From an uncultured Muribaculaceae bacterium (GTDB lineage Bacteria; Bacteroidota; Bacteroidia; Bacteroidales; Muribaculaceae), in contig CAMWXQ010000044.1 of the NCBI GenBank assembly GCA_947178235.1, positions 1-7,690 on the forward strand: a DNA stretch of 7,690 nt, in the 5' to 3' direction. The notes under the pieces were generated by a model. That model ran no database searches. It was not told the origin of the DNA and worked only from the letters and a program-made list of their open reading frames with translations. The translations under genes were made by a program, and so were the position numbers. This document shows, in pieces, positions 1 through 6,700 of the stretch; position 1 is the first letter of the stretch, and each line of letters starts with the position of its first letter.

Positions 1-1
1 C

Positions 2-199
2 CGCACGACATTCGGGGGAGCGTTCGACTACAAAATCAATGACTATTGGGGCGTAGAGGCAGGCGTCCAAGCCGTTCAACAAATCGGCACAAGGAGATTT
101 GAGGCGGAACCGATCGCCACCCCTTACTACAAAATCAACAAAAGAGTAAAAATCGGCCTCCCCGTCGGCCAGATCCTGTATCATATGATAAAAAGGTAA
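2..199 (+). CDS. 3' end of an unidentified gene, possibly an outer-membrane beta-barrel protein
   Basis: An open frame runs from the left edge to a TAA at 197-199, giving the last 65 residues of a protein whose start lies outside the window. The visible part has alternating aromatic/hydrophobic and polar residues separated by short turns (FDYKINDYWGVEAGVQAV, then TPYYKINKRVKIGLPVG). This pattern suits amphipathic beta strands of a Bacteroidales outer-membrane barrel, but it could be another beta-rich protein. It ends in a basic HMIKR tail, not the terminal aromatic residue common in barrels. Codon use is more AT- and Lys-rich (AAA, AGA, ATC) than in the minus-strand genes. It converges on the minus-strand block that ends at 623. 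That the frame is coding is fairly sure; the family is a guess. Confidence 0.6.
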   Translation, partial: RTTFGGAFDYKINDYWGVEAGVQAVQQIGTRRFEAEPIATPYYKINKRVKIGLPVGQILYHMIKR

Positions 200-200
200 G

Positions 201-231
201 CCTGACAGATTTCTTCATATATCTGTCGAGG
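201..231 (+). terminator. possible hairpin after the plus-strand gene
   Basis: GACAGAT (204-210) pairs with ATCTGTC (221-227), extended by CCT (201-203) with AGG (229-231) across one bulged base. It starts two bases after the TAA stop of the plus-strand gene. No T-run follows, so it may be an mRNA 3' end stabiliser or a weak terminator rather than a strong intrinsic one. Confidence 0.4.
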
Positions 232-257
232 ATGTGGGTGCTTCAAAACGTAAATAT

Positions 258-535
258 ATGGCGAAGGTCATGGGTGCCCCGCAGGGGCACGACAGAGGAA
301 GCCCCAGTGTGGGCGGAGCGAAGCGGAGACCTCACTGGGGTCAACGGATCTAACCCAAACAATCTGCCTCGTTGAGGCTGTACCACACAGACGTAATACG
401 TATGTGCTGTGCAACCCCCACGGGGTTGACTTGGTACTATTATCGAGTCTCCCCAATGAGGCCTCCGCATAAGCTGCGGCCACATTGGGGTTTCTGATGT
501 TGTGCCCCTGCGGGGCATCTATGGCCGGAGGCCAT
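258..535. repeat. Composite inverted-repeat element with hairpin-rich arms, REP/BIME-like
   Basis: A left arm (258-340) and a right arm (451-535) are inverted copies of one module, matching at roughly 65 of 85 aligned positions by hand count. The core sequence TGCCCCGCAGGGGCAC is identical in both. Each arm holds three hairpins in mirror order: a short ATGGC/GNCAT hairpin (258-271; 521-535), a 7-bp stem GTGCCCC/GGGGCAC (274-290; 502-518, with one G-T closing pair) and a stem CCCCARTG/CAYTGGGG with a 20-30 base loop that is partly paired (302-340; 451-490). The arms flank a core at 341-450 that is also structured. The element fills the gap between two convergent genes, as REP/BIME elements often do in other bacteria. 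Bases that differ between the arms mostly keep pairing within their own hairpin (G/C to A/T at 307/335 versus 456/485), which suggests that structure is selected. Dispersal in the genome is inferred, since only one copy is in the window. Confidence 0.75.
366..437. repeat. Structured core of the element: hairpin plus three-way junction
   Basis: Between the inverted arms, GCCTC (366-370) pairs with GAGGC (374-378) around a 3-base loop. Directly after it, GTACCA (380-385) pairs with TGGTAC (432-437). This encloses two adjacent stems: CACAG (386-390) with CTGTG (407-411), and CAACCCC (412-418) with GGGGTTG (422-428). The stems abut with no unpaired base except ACT at 429-431, which is the geometry of a compact three-way junction. 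The loop of the first inner stem contains ACGTAATACGT, itself a small palindrome. All pairings are perfect. Whether the structure forms as RNA or as single-stranded DNA cannot be told from the sequence. Confidence 0.6.
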
Positions 536-556
536 TGGTTTAGTGACTTGAAAAGT

Positions 557-590
557 CAAGAGGCTGCGTCTATTTTGACATAGCCTCTTG
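557..590. terminator. Bidirectional intrinsic terminator between convergent genes
   Basis: CAAGAGGCT (557-565) pairs perfectly with AGCCTCTTG (582-590), with an inner GTC/GAC pair (568-570, 577-579). On the minus strand it lies 33 bases after the stop of the 78-aa gene and is followed by ACTTTT. On the plus strand it is followed by CTCTATATATTCTTTC. Stems of this AAGAGGCT...AGCCTCTT type are frequent gene ends in Bacteroidales. It probably closes the long minus-strand transcription unit and may also stop readthrough from the left. Confidence 0.75.
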
Positions 591-622
591 CTCTATATAT
601 TCTTTCAATGTCTTTCGGGAGA

Positions 623-859
623 TTACTCCTGGGCGTAGCTGAGGACGGTGGGGCTTTGGACGTCTACGCCGAATTCGCGGGCTTTGGCGAGGATGGCGCG
701 GGCGAGGCGTGGTTTGAGGTCCTCGGGGCAATAGCGGAAGTATGCTTCGGCGGCGCGGACATGTGCTGCGTCGGGCATGGGGTATTCACGGCGATCGGGG
801 AGGCCGTAGACACTGTCGGGGAGCTCTTTGCGCTCCTCATCTGTGAGTCTGTCGTTCAT
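623..859 (-). CDS. Small protein with a DUF6582-like motif, function unknown
   Basis: This is a 78-residue acidic/basic soluble protein without a signal peptide or membrane segment. Residues about 10-50 read LPDSVYGLPDRREYPMPD, then H-x-RAAEAYFRY. This resembles the 'LPDSxFALPxxRxYPIxDxxHARNALARV' motif of the DUF6582 family, best known from phage and prophage proteins and as a tail domain; the assignment comes from motif memory, not a search. The second half (CPEDLKPRLARAILAKAREFGV) is a predicted helix matching the family's usual 'EEKAKVRAAVxRKY' part. The ATG at 859 has no clear Shine-Dalgarno sequence. It begins 27 bases after the barrel-protein stop and is followed by the terminator at 557-590, so it is probably the last gene of the transcript. 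No phage genes are visible nearby. The reading frame is well supported; the function is unknown. Confidence 0.75.
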   Translation of the reverse strand: MNDRLTDEERKELPDSVYGLPDRREYPMPDAAHVRAAEAYFRYCPEDLKPRLARAILAKAREFGVDVQSPTVLSYAQE

Positions 860-886
860 ATCGGGAGAGAGTTTTGGGGGTTAGTG

Positions 887-1402
887 TCAGATATTGAATC
901 GGAAGCCGACCTGCAAGAGCCCCTGGGCTCCATAGCCGAGCTCACCGAAGATTGCAGTGGTGCGTCCGAGGCCGACCTCGGCTCCGAGAGGCGAAACCTG
1001 GAAGGCTACATAGCCCTTGTTCTTGCTCCAATCGTCGCCATCCGTGGCGTGGGTGATACATGCACCGAGAGCGCCATGGGCATAGAGCTTCACAATGGAG
1101 TTGCGCCAGTAGTCGTAACGTGCATTGACCATGAGGACGTGATAGTATGCATTGCCTCCGTCATGCTTGTAGGATGCGGAAGAGAAGGTGTAGGATCCGC
1201 CTACCATCAGCTTGGGTGCGACATTGAAGTTGACGGCAGCCGTGAGGGCACCCCAGGCGTTGTCGATCTTGCCTCCGATGTGCATATTGCTGTTGTCCAT
1301 CTGTGTGTAGCCGCCGTAACCGATCTGGAACTGGGCCTTCTGGGCGCTTGCGCTGACGGCGATGCCTAACACTGCGCAGAAAATGAGTAAAAATTTCTTC
1401 AT
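887..1402 (-). CDS. Small outer-membrane beta-barrel protein
   Basis: The protein has 171 residues. Residues 1-20 form a classical signal peptide: MKK, a hydrophobic stretch LLIFCAVLGIAV and a likely SASA|Q cleavage site. The mature part is a run of alternating strands rich in Gly, Tyr and aromatic residues (FQIGYGGYTQM, LMVGGSYTFSSASY, AYYHVLMVNARYDY, IVKLYAHGALGACI, YVAFQVSPLGAEVGLG, TAIFGELGYG, LLQVGFRFNI), about eight in all. It ends in a strand like those of small 8-stranded OmpA/OmpX-type barrels. A role as a minor outer-membrane barrel protein is inferred from this pattern; the ligand or partner is unknown. It lies 66 bases after the preceding ORF, a gap holding a perfect inverted repeat and a TATAAT-like sequence, so it may have its own promoter. 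A long plus-strand ORF lies over it but is only its shadow. Confidence 0.85.
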   Translation of the reverse strand: MKKFLLIFCAVLGIAVSASAQKAQFQIGYGGYTQMDNSNMHIGGKIDNAWGALTAAVNFNVAPKLMVGGSYTFSSASYKHDGGNAYYHVLMVNARYDYWRNSIVKLYAHGALGACITHATDGDDWSKNKGYVAFQVSPLGAEVGLGRTTAIFGELGYGAQGLLQVGFRFNI

Positions 1403-1409
1403 GACGGGG

Positions 1410-1454
1410 GTAGTGTTTTTAGTTGGGTGAGTGATTATACCGATAAAACACTAC
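1410..1454 (-). promoter_or_regulatory. Inverted repeat and possible promoter upstream of the barrel gene
   Basis: On the plus strand GTAGTGTTTT (1410-1419) and AAAACACTAC (1445-1454) are perfect 10-base inverted copies 25 bases apart. On the minus strand the spacer contains GGTATAATCAC (1431-1441), which resembles a -10 box of the general bacterial type and does not match the Bacteroidales TAnnTTTG consensus. The repeat ends 7 bases before the barrel-gene ATG. It may be an operator around a promoter, or a 5' UTR hairpin that hides the start. No run of T residues follows, so it is not a typical terminator. Confidence 0.35.
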
Positions 1455-1468
1455 GGGCGAAGAAATGT

Positions 1469-1774
1469 TCAGCCGACAGACAAAGGGATTGAGATGGGGA
1501 GTGTTCCGCCGACAGTGAGATGAGCGAGAGCCGTCAAGGCGGGGCGCAGACCGTGTACAGGCAGCGTAGGTGGAAGCGTCGGGACCGCATCGGGCTTGAC
1601 AACCATGACCACGGCATTGATGTCGCGGGTCGAATGGGTCTCTCCTCCGAACGTACTCACCTCTGTCGAGCCATCCTCATATACAGTCACGAGCGCCGGA
1701 ACATGAACTAACCCCTCGGCGGCAGCCGCATGACATCGCCACCGCCCGGGTGCAAGGGCCGAAGCTGAGTTCAT
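1469..1774 (-). CDS. Hypothetical protein translationally coupled to the DUF4296 gene
   Basis: This is a 101-codon ORF whose ATG (1774-1772) overlaps the TGA of the DUF4296 lipoprotein gene (1773-1771) as ATGA, the usual geometry of translational coupling. I do not recognise a family. Residues 1-22 are Ala/Arg-rich with codons that look atypical (CGG, CGA, TGT, TTA). From residue 23 the sequence looks more like a folded protein (VPALVTVYEDGSTEV, then RDINAVVMVVKPDAV). The end is Pro/Leu-rich and hydrophobic (TVGGTLPISIPLSVG). No signal peptide, transmembrane helix or cofactor motif is evident. The overlap and the 306-base open frame favour a real gene. Its odd composition and the presence of competing short ORFs on both strands are against. 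It could also be the remains of a longer gene. Confidence 0.5.
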   Translation of the reverse strand: MNSASALAPGRWRCHAAAAEGLVHVPALVTVYEDGSTEVSTFGGETHSTRDINAVVMVVKPDAVPTLPPTLPVHGLRPALTALAHLTVGGTLPISIPLSVG

Positions 1775-2565
1775 CGGTTATGTGTGAGTTTCTGACCCTC
1801 GCGGGCAACCTTGTTGTCATTGCGACCGCGCGTACGCACAAGCGAGATCGAATCGAGGTAGCTGACCTCCCCTTCGGGCGCCACATATCGGATGAATCCG
1901 CGCACCTCGGTGGCAACCTTAGCCGAGTCGAGGACGAGGGTTAGACGGTGCATATCCTCGCCGCCCGCCCCGAGCGATACATATTCCGAGGTGCCGTCGT
2001 TGTAGTCCGCGATGAGCATGAGGGTGACGGGGGCCTGGGTCATCACACCCTTGGCCGAGAGGGTGTATCGGTCACCGCGCTCCCAGTTCTTGTCACGGAA
2101 GAGGGTGACCGTGTAGTAGTCCGCGGGTATATGCGGATAGATGCGCTGATGCGACGGGCCATTCCAGAGATTGACCGAGTCGCCGTCTATGCTTGTGTTC
2201 CTCGTTGCGACTGTACCCTGTGCGCCACGAGTCTCGGCATCCTTGATGCGCTCCTGCAAAATCTTCTCAACCTCCTCGGAGACCTCCATGAACTTGGAGA
2301 GGTTGCGGCCATACCAGCAGAGTGATGAATCGAACTCGACAGTGGTGTATCCGTGGCGCGAGAGTATGGACTGTTTGAGGGCCTGGCGCGTCGAGTCATC
2401 GGGATAATCCCTCGGGACAGTCTCGACCACAGCCTCGCCAACATATATGTCCGCGAGCAGCGGGGCCATCTTGTTCGGGGGTATGACGCCGCCGGGCGTG
2501 GACGAACACGCCGCCAAGATGGAGGCCGCGAGTATGGTCGGGGGCAGAAGTCTGAGGCTACGCAT
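1771..2565 (-). CDS. DUF4296 lipoprotein
   Basis: The protein has 264 residues. Residues 1-19 are a lipoprotein signal (MRSLRLL, a hydrophobic core, ILAA) followed by Cys20, so the mature protein should be lipid-anchored after LspA cleavage. Residues about 28-115 carry the DUF4296 signature of Bacteroidetes: IPPNKMAPLLADIYVGEA near the start, HGYTTVEFDSSLCWYGRN in the middle, then a charged helix (EVSEEVEKILQERIKDAE). The remaining 140 residues are beta-rich (YYTVTLFRDKNWERGDRYTLSAKG, PVTLMLIADYNDG, LTLVLDSAKVATEVRGFIRYV) and look like a jelly-roll or Ig-like sandwich. The function of the family is not established. It starts 15 bases after lspA, an order I know from Bacteroides genomes, and overlaps the following ORF by ATGA. 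The basic tail after about residue 245 (RTRGRNDNKVAREGQKLTHNR) is probably unstructured. Confidence 0.88.
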   Translation of the reverse strand: MRSLRLLPPTILAASILAACSSTPGGVIPPNKMAPLLADIYVGEAVVETVPRDYPDDSTRQALKQSILSRHGYTTVEFDSSLCWYGRNLSKFMEVSEEVEKILQERIKDAETRGAQGTVATRNTSIDGDSVNLWNGPSHQRIYPHIPADYYTVTLFRDKNWERGDRYTLSAKGVMTQAPVTLMLIADYNDGTSEYVSLGAGGEDMHRLTLVLDSAKVATEVRGFIRYVAPEGEVSYLDSISLVRTRGRNDNKVAREGQKLTHNR

Positions 2566-2580
2566 AGACGTGTATGAGAA

Positions 2581-3204
2581 TCAGAGCTTGCGCAGCTCCG
2601 CAGGCATAAGGATGTAGCGGTGGTAGAAGATGATCAGCACTATGATGCCGCACGAGATCGAGGCATCGGCGAGATTGAAAACCGGGTGGAAGAACTCGAA
2701 CTCGGTCCCACCAATCATCGGCAGCCACGCGGGCCATGTGAAGGTGAACAGGGGGAAGTAGAGCATATCCACAACCTTGCCCATGCACAGGGGAGCATAG
2801 CCGTGACCCCACTCGACGAAGGTCGCGACCTGAGGAGGCCACGGATTATTGAATATGAGCCCATAGAAGAGGCAGTCAAAGATATTGCCCGCAGCGCCCG
2901 CAATGATAAACGCGAGACACAGGACGTATCCCGCAGGGACACGCGGTATGCGCACGACCTTGGCCAGATACACGCCGAGTACCCCAACCACAACGATGCG
3001 GAAGAGGGTCAGAGCCAGTTTGCTCCCAATCGTCATCCCGAAGGCCATGCCGTTGTTCTCGATAAAGAGCAGACGGAACCACGGGAGTATCACGAGTTCT
3101 TCGCCGAGGTAGAAGGAGGTCTTGACCCAAATTTTGAGCAACTGGTCGAGGATGACTACGGCAAAGATGATGAGGAGGGAGGTGATGGCGAGTTTTCGGC
3201 GCAT
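2581..3204 (-). CDS. lspA: Lipoprotein signal peptidase (signal peptidase II)
   Basis: LspA is the inner-membrane aspartyl protease that removes the signal peptide from diacylglyceryl-modified prolipoproteins. The 207 residues show its conserved blocks in order: DQLLK at 20-24, ENNGMAFG at 49-56, GAAGNIFD at 103-110, GKVVDMLYFP at 142-151 and FNLADASI at 176-183. By comparison with Pseudomonas LspA the catalytic pair should be Asp146 and Asp180. Four membrane helices are visible (about 6-26, 64-82, 92-110 and 183-200). The protein is longer than the usual 160-170 residues because of extra loop sequence at about 115-141 and 150-172, as is usual for Bacteroidetes LspA. It starts 14 bases after the DksA-like gene and is followed by a lipoprotein gene. 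Assignment is firm. Confidence 0.96.
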   Translation of the reverse strand: MRRKLAITSLLIIFAVVILDQLLKIWVKTSFYLGEELVILPWFRLLFIENNGMAFGMTIGSKLALTLFRIVVVGVLGVYLAKVVRIPRVPAGYVLCLAFIIAGAAGNIFDCLFYGLIFNNPWPPQVATFVEWGHGYAPLCMGKVVDMLYFPLFTFTWPAWLPMIGGTEFEFFHPVFNLADASISCGIIVLIIFYHRYILMPAELRKL

Positions 3205-3218
3205 TTGGGGTTACGGGT

Positions 3219-3605
3219 TCAGTTCTTCTTTCGTTCGGACATCTTCCCCTCGACCGAGCGGGTGGCGTGGGGGACGGCGCGGAGACGCTCGGCGGGGATA
3301 AGCTCGCCGGTGACGCAGCATACGCCGTAGGTCTTGTTCTCGATGCGGATGAGGGCGTTGCGCAGGTGCTGGATGAACTTCATCTGACGCTGGGCGAGCT
3401 GCCCGGCCTCCTCCTTGGAGAGTGTCGAGGCGCCCTCTTCGAGAACCTTGAATGTCGGGGATGTGTCTGCGACATCGTTCCCCTCTGAGTTTGTGACGCT
3501 GGCCTTGAGGGACTCATATTCCTTCTGGGCCACTTCGAGCTTCGCAAGGATGATCTCCTTGAACTCCTGGAGCTCTTCGTCGCTGTATCGTTTCTTGTCA
3601 GCCAT
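3219..3605 (-). CDS. DksA/TraR-family RNA polymerase-binding protein lacking most zinc ligands
   Basis: I choose the ATG at 3605, giving 128 residues beginning MADKKRYSDEELQEFK. The frame is open to 3743, but the 46 upstream codons look non-coding and overlap the hairpin after ileS. Residues 8-35 and 58-90 are long charged helices forming the DksA-type coiled coil. The turn between them (NDVADTSP, 43-50) corresponds to the acidic tip that DksA inserts into the RNA polymerase secondary channel. The globular end has the family sequence YGVCCVTGELIPAERLRAVPHAT at 93-115. Of the four zinc-ligand positions of E. coli DksA, only Cys96 remains; the others are Thr99, Ser117 and Gly120 (Cys97 sits beside the motif). 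Loss of zinc ligands is, as I recall, usual in Bacteroidetes relatives. It probably modulates transcription initiation; response to ppGpp is unproven. It lies between ileS and lspA. Confidence 0.9.
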   Translation of the reverse strand: MADKKRYSDEELQEFKEIILAKLEVAQKEYESLKASVTNSEGNDVADTSPTFKVLEEGASTLSKEEAGQLAQRQMKFIQHLRNALIRIENKTYGVCCVTGELIPAERLRAVPHATRSVEGKMSERKKN

Positions 3606-3672
3606 AATAGTAGCAGTGTGCGGGTTTAGTGTGTAAGTCGTAGGTCCATTTTTGTTCAAAAGTGCCTCTCGA

Positions 3673-3709
3673 CCCGTCACACTCTCCGCCGTGGCGGGAG
3701 TGTGACGGG
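3673..3709 (-). terminator. Strong hairpin between ileS and the DksA-like gene
   Basis: A perfect 12-bp stem (3673-3684 with 3698-3709) is continued, after one bulged base at 3685, by CCGCC/GGCGG (3686-3690, 3693-3697). It lies 31 bases after the ileS stop. On the minus strand it is followed by TCGAGAGGCACTTTTG, so the T-run is short and displaced. It may be a leaky terminator or an RNA-processing or stability element that sets the ratio of ileS to downstream expression. A smaller ACAGG/CCTGT stem (3711-3722) lies just before it. I could not find a consensus promoter in 3606-3672, so at least some readthrough from ileS is likely. Confidence 0.55.
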
Positions 3710-3739
3710 CACAGGGGCCTGTGTATTGCGGGAGGTCCG

Positions 3740-6700
3740 TCACTCTGCCTTGCTGAGCGAGATGCGGACGGGGAGCTCGAAGTCATCCATGTCGAGGAGG
3801 GTGACGTCGGCGTCATCGGCGGGTGCGGGTAGCGTGTCGACGATTTCGAGCCCGGTGGCGAGCACCTGGGACGAAATGTAGTCGGAGAACTCGCGGATAG
3901 CCTCGTCGGCTGCCTCGGTCGACTTGAATGTGAGCGAGATGCGGTCGGTGATGTTGTAGTCACGCTCCTTGCGGGTGCGCTGGATGCGGTTTACGATGTC
4001 TCGGGCGATGCCTTCGCGTTCGAGCGAGGGATCGGCGGTGACGTCGAGGGCGATGGTCAGCGGACCGTCGTTGGCGACAAGCCACCCGGGGATATCCTCC
4101 GAGATGATGTCGACATCGGCGAGGTCGATGACAGCGGGGGTGCCGTTGACGTCGATTTCGATCGAACCCTCCTTTTCGAGGCGTATGGCGGCCTTGGTGT
4201 CGAGGGCCTGTACGGCAGCGGCCACGGCCTTCATGTTCTTGCCATGCTTCGGGCCGAGCTTCTTGAAGTCGGGCTTGACGCGCTTGACGATGACGCCGTC
4301 CTCATCGGTTACGATCTTGATCTCCTTGACGTTGATTTCGCTCTTCACGAGATCGGCGATGGCTTCGAGGGTGGCACGCTGGGTGTCGTCGTTCACGGGT
4401 ACCATGAGGGTACGCAGGGGTTGGCGAACCTTCATGTTGACCTTCCGGCGGAGTGCGAGGGCCATGGATGTGATGCTCTGAGCCATCTTCTGACGCGCTT
4501 CGAGCTCGGCGGCTTCGAGTGCGGGATCGAACTCAGGGAACTTGGCGAGGTGTACCGAACCTGCCTCCTCGCCGTTGAGATCGCGCCAGAGGCGGTCGGC
4601 GAAGAAGGGTGCGAAGGGTGCGGTGAGCAGGGCCAGTGTGCGCAGACAAGTGTAAAGTGTCTGATATGCGGCGAGCTTGTCCTGGGTCATCTCCCCGGCC
4701 CAGAAACGGCGGCGGTTGAGACGGACATACCAGTTGGAGAGGTTGTCACCCACGAACTCGGCGATGGCACGCGCGGCACGTGTGGGCTCGTAGTCGTCGA
4801 GCGACTCGTTGACCTCGCGCACGAGGGTGTTGAGCAGCGAGAGAATCCAACGGTCGATCTCGGGACGCTCGGCCAGGGGTACCTGCGGTGCCTCGGGGTC
4901 GAATCCGTCGACATTGGCGTAGAGGGCGAAGAAGCTGTAAGTGTTGTAGAGCGTGCCGAACAGCTTGCGCGAGGTTTCGAGCACACCCTTCGGGTCATAT
5001 TTGAGGTTGTCCCAGGGTGAGGAGTTGGCAATCATGTACCAGCGCACGGGATCGGCGCCGAACTCAGCAATCTGACCGAAGGGGTCGACGGTGTTGCCCT
5101 TGTGCTTCGACATCTTCTCGCCGTTCTTGTCGAGTACGAGGCCGTTGGAGACCACAGCCTTGTAGGCCACAGAGTCGAAGAGCATACCGGCGATGGCGTG
5201 GAGTGTGAAGAACCATCCGCGGGTCTGGTCGACACCCTCGGCGATGAAGTCGGCGGGGTAGACGGTGCGGTTGTCGAAAGCCTCCTTGTTCTCGAATGGA
5301 TAGTGTATCTGGGCATAGGGCATGGAGCCGGAATCGAACCACACGTCGATGAGGTCCTTCTCGCGGTGCATCGGCTTGCCCGAGGGGGAGAGGAGGACGA
5401 TGTCGTCGACATAGGGACGGTGCAGGTCGATCTTCTCGTAATTCTCCTTTGTATATACGCCGGGCTCGAACCCGAGGTCGCGGTAGGGGTTTGAGGTCAT
5501 CAGACCGGCCTCGACGGCGCGGTCAATCTCGTTGTAGAGCTGCTCGACCGAACGGATACAGAGCTCCTCGCGGGCATCCTCGGTGCGCCAGATCGGGAGG
5601 GGGGTACCCCAGTAGCGGCTGCGTGAGAGGTTCCAGTCCTGGAGATTTTCGAGCCACTTGCCGAATCGGCCCGAGCCTGTGGAAGCGGGTTTCCAGAGGA
5701 TACCCTCGTTGAGCTCCATGAGACGCTCGCGAACGGCGGTGGAGCGGATGAACCACGAGTCGAGGGGATAGTAGAGGACAGGCTTGTCGGTGCGCCAGCA
5801 GTGGGGATAGTTGTGGACATGCTTGGCGATGCTGAATGCCTCGCCGGCCTGCTTCATCTCCATGCAGAGGACGATGTTGAGGTCCTCGGCCTTTGCGGCG
5901 GCCTCCTCGTCATACTTGCCGCCGGGATTGAAGCGGGGGTCATATGCGTTCTTGACATAGTCCCCGGCGTGCTTCGAGTAGAGCTCGACGTCGACGCAAC
6001 GTTCTACGAACTCGGGAGCGAGCTTGTCGAGGGGATAATATTTGCCTTGCAGGTCAACCATCGGGCGTGTCTCGCCGCGGAGATTGATCATGAAGAGCGA
6101 GGGGATGCCGGCAGCCTTGGCTACCTTGGCGTCATCGGCACCGAAGGTGGGAGCGATATGCACGATGCCCGTACCGTCCTCGGTGGTCACATAGTCACCG
6201 CCGATGACACGGAAGGCCTCCTCGGAGATTTCGACGAAGCTGTCCCCTTCGGCCTTGAACATCTTCTCGGGATGGGCCTCGGCGTAGGCGGTAACGAAGG
6301 CGGGGGAGTTCTCGTCGACCTTCTCGACAGGCTTCACCCAGGGCATGAGCTGGGCATAGTGCATCCCGATGAGCTCAGAGCCCTTCCAAGAGCCGACGAT
6401 GCGGTAGGGGATGACCTTGTCCCCCTGCTTGTACTCCTCCATCGGCTTCTCGGCGCCTTCGGGCTTGAAGTAGCTCTTCATCAGCACCTCGGCGAGCACT
6501 ACGGTGATGGGTGCCCCGGTGTAGGGGTTGAATGTCTGCACGGCTACATAGTCAAACTTGGGGCCTACGCAGAGAGCTGTGTTCGAGGGGAGGGTCCAGG
6601 GGGTGGTGGTCCAAGCCATGAAGCAGGGTGTACCCCATGTAGCCATCTCAGGCTTCGGGTCGAGGATGCGGAAGAGTGCCGTGGCGGTCGTATCCTTCAC

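Noticed and set aside
243..518. Minus-strand ORFs of 91 and 71 codons across the intergenic repeat element
   Set aside because: They read through mirrored hairpins, have no start context and no protein-like composition. The palindromic structure explains the sequence better than coding does. Copies of the element could generate spurious 'hypothetical proteins' in databases.
258..535. CRISPR array or insertion sequence
   Set aside because: There are no regularly spaced direct repeats with unique spacers, and no transposase-coding potential. The repeats are inverted and hairpin-forming.
608..1369. 253-codon plus-strand ORF opposite the barrel and 78-aa genes
   Set aside because: It is an antisense shadow. 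The minus-strand frames carry a signal peptide, barrel pattern and a recognisable motif, while this frame shows none and spans both genes and their gap.
2620..3330. 236-codon plus-strand ORF over lspA and the DksA-like gene
   Set aside because: It is antisense to two recognised genes, has a charged low-complexity composition and no motif.
3219..3743. Extended 174-aa start for the DksA-like gene
   Set aside because: The first 46 codons overlap the intergenic hairpin and the ileS end and do not resemble the family. The internal ATG at 3605 gives the usual N-terminus and length.
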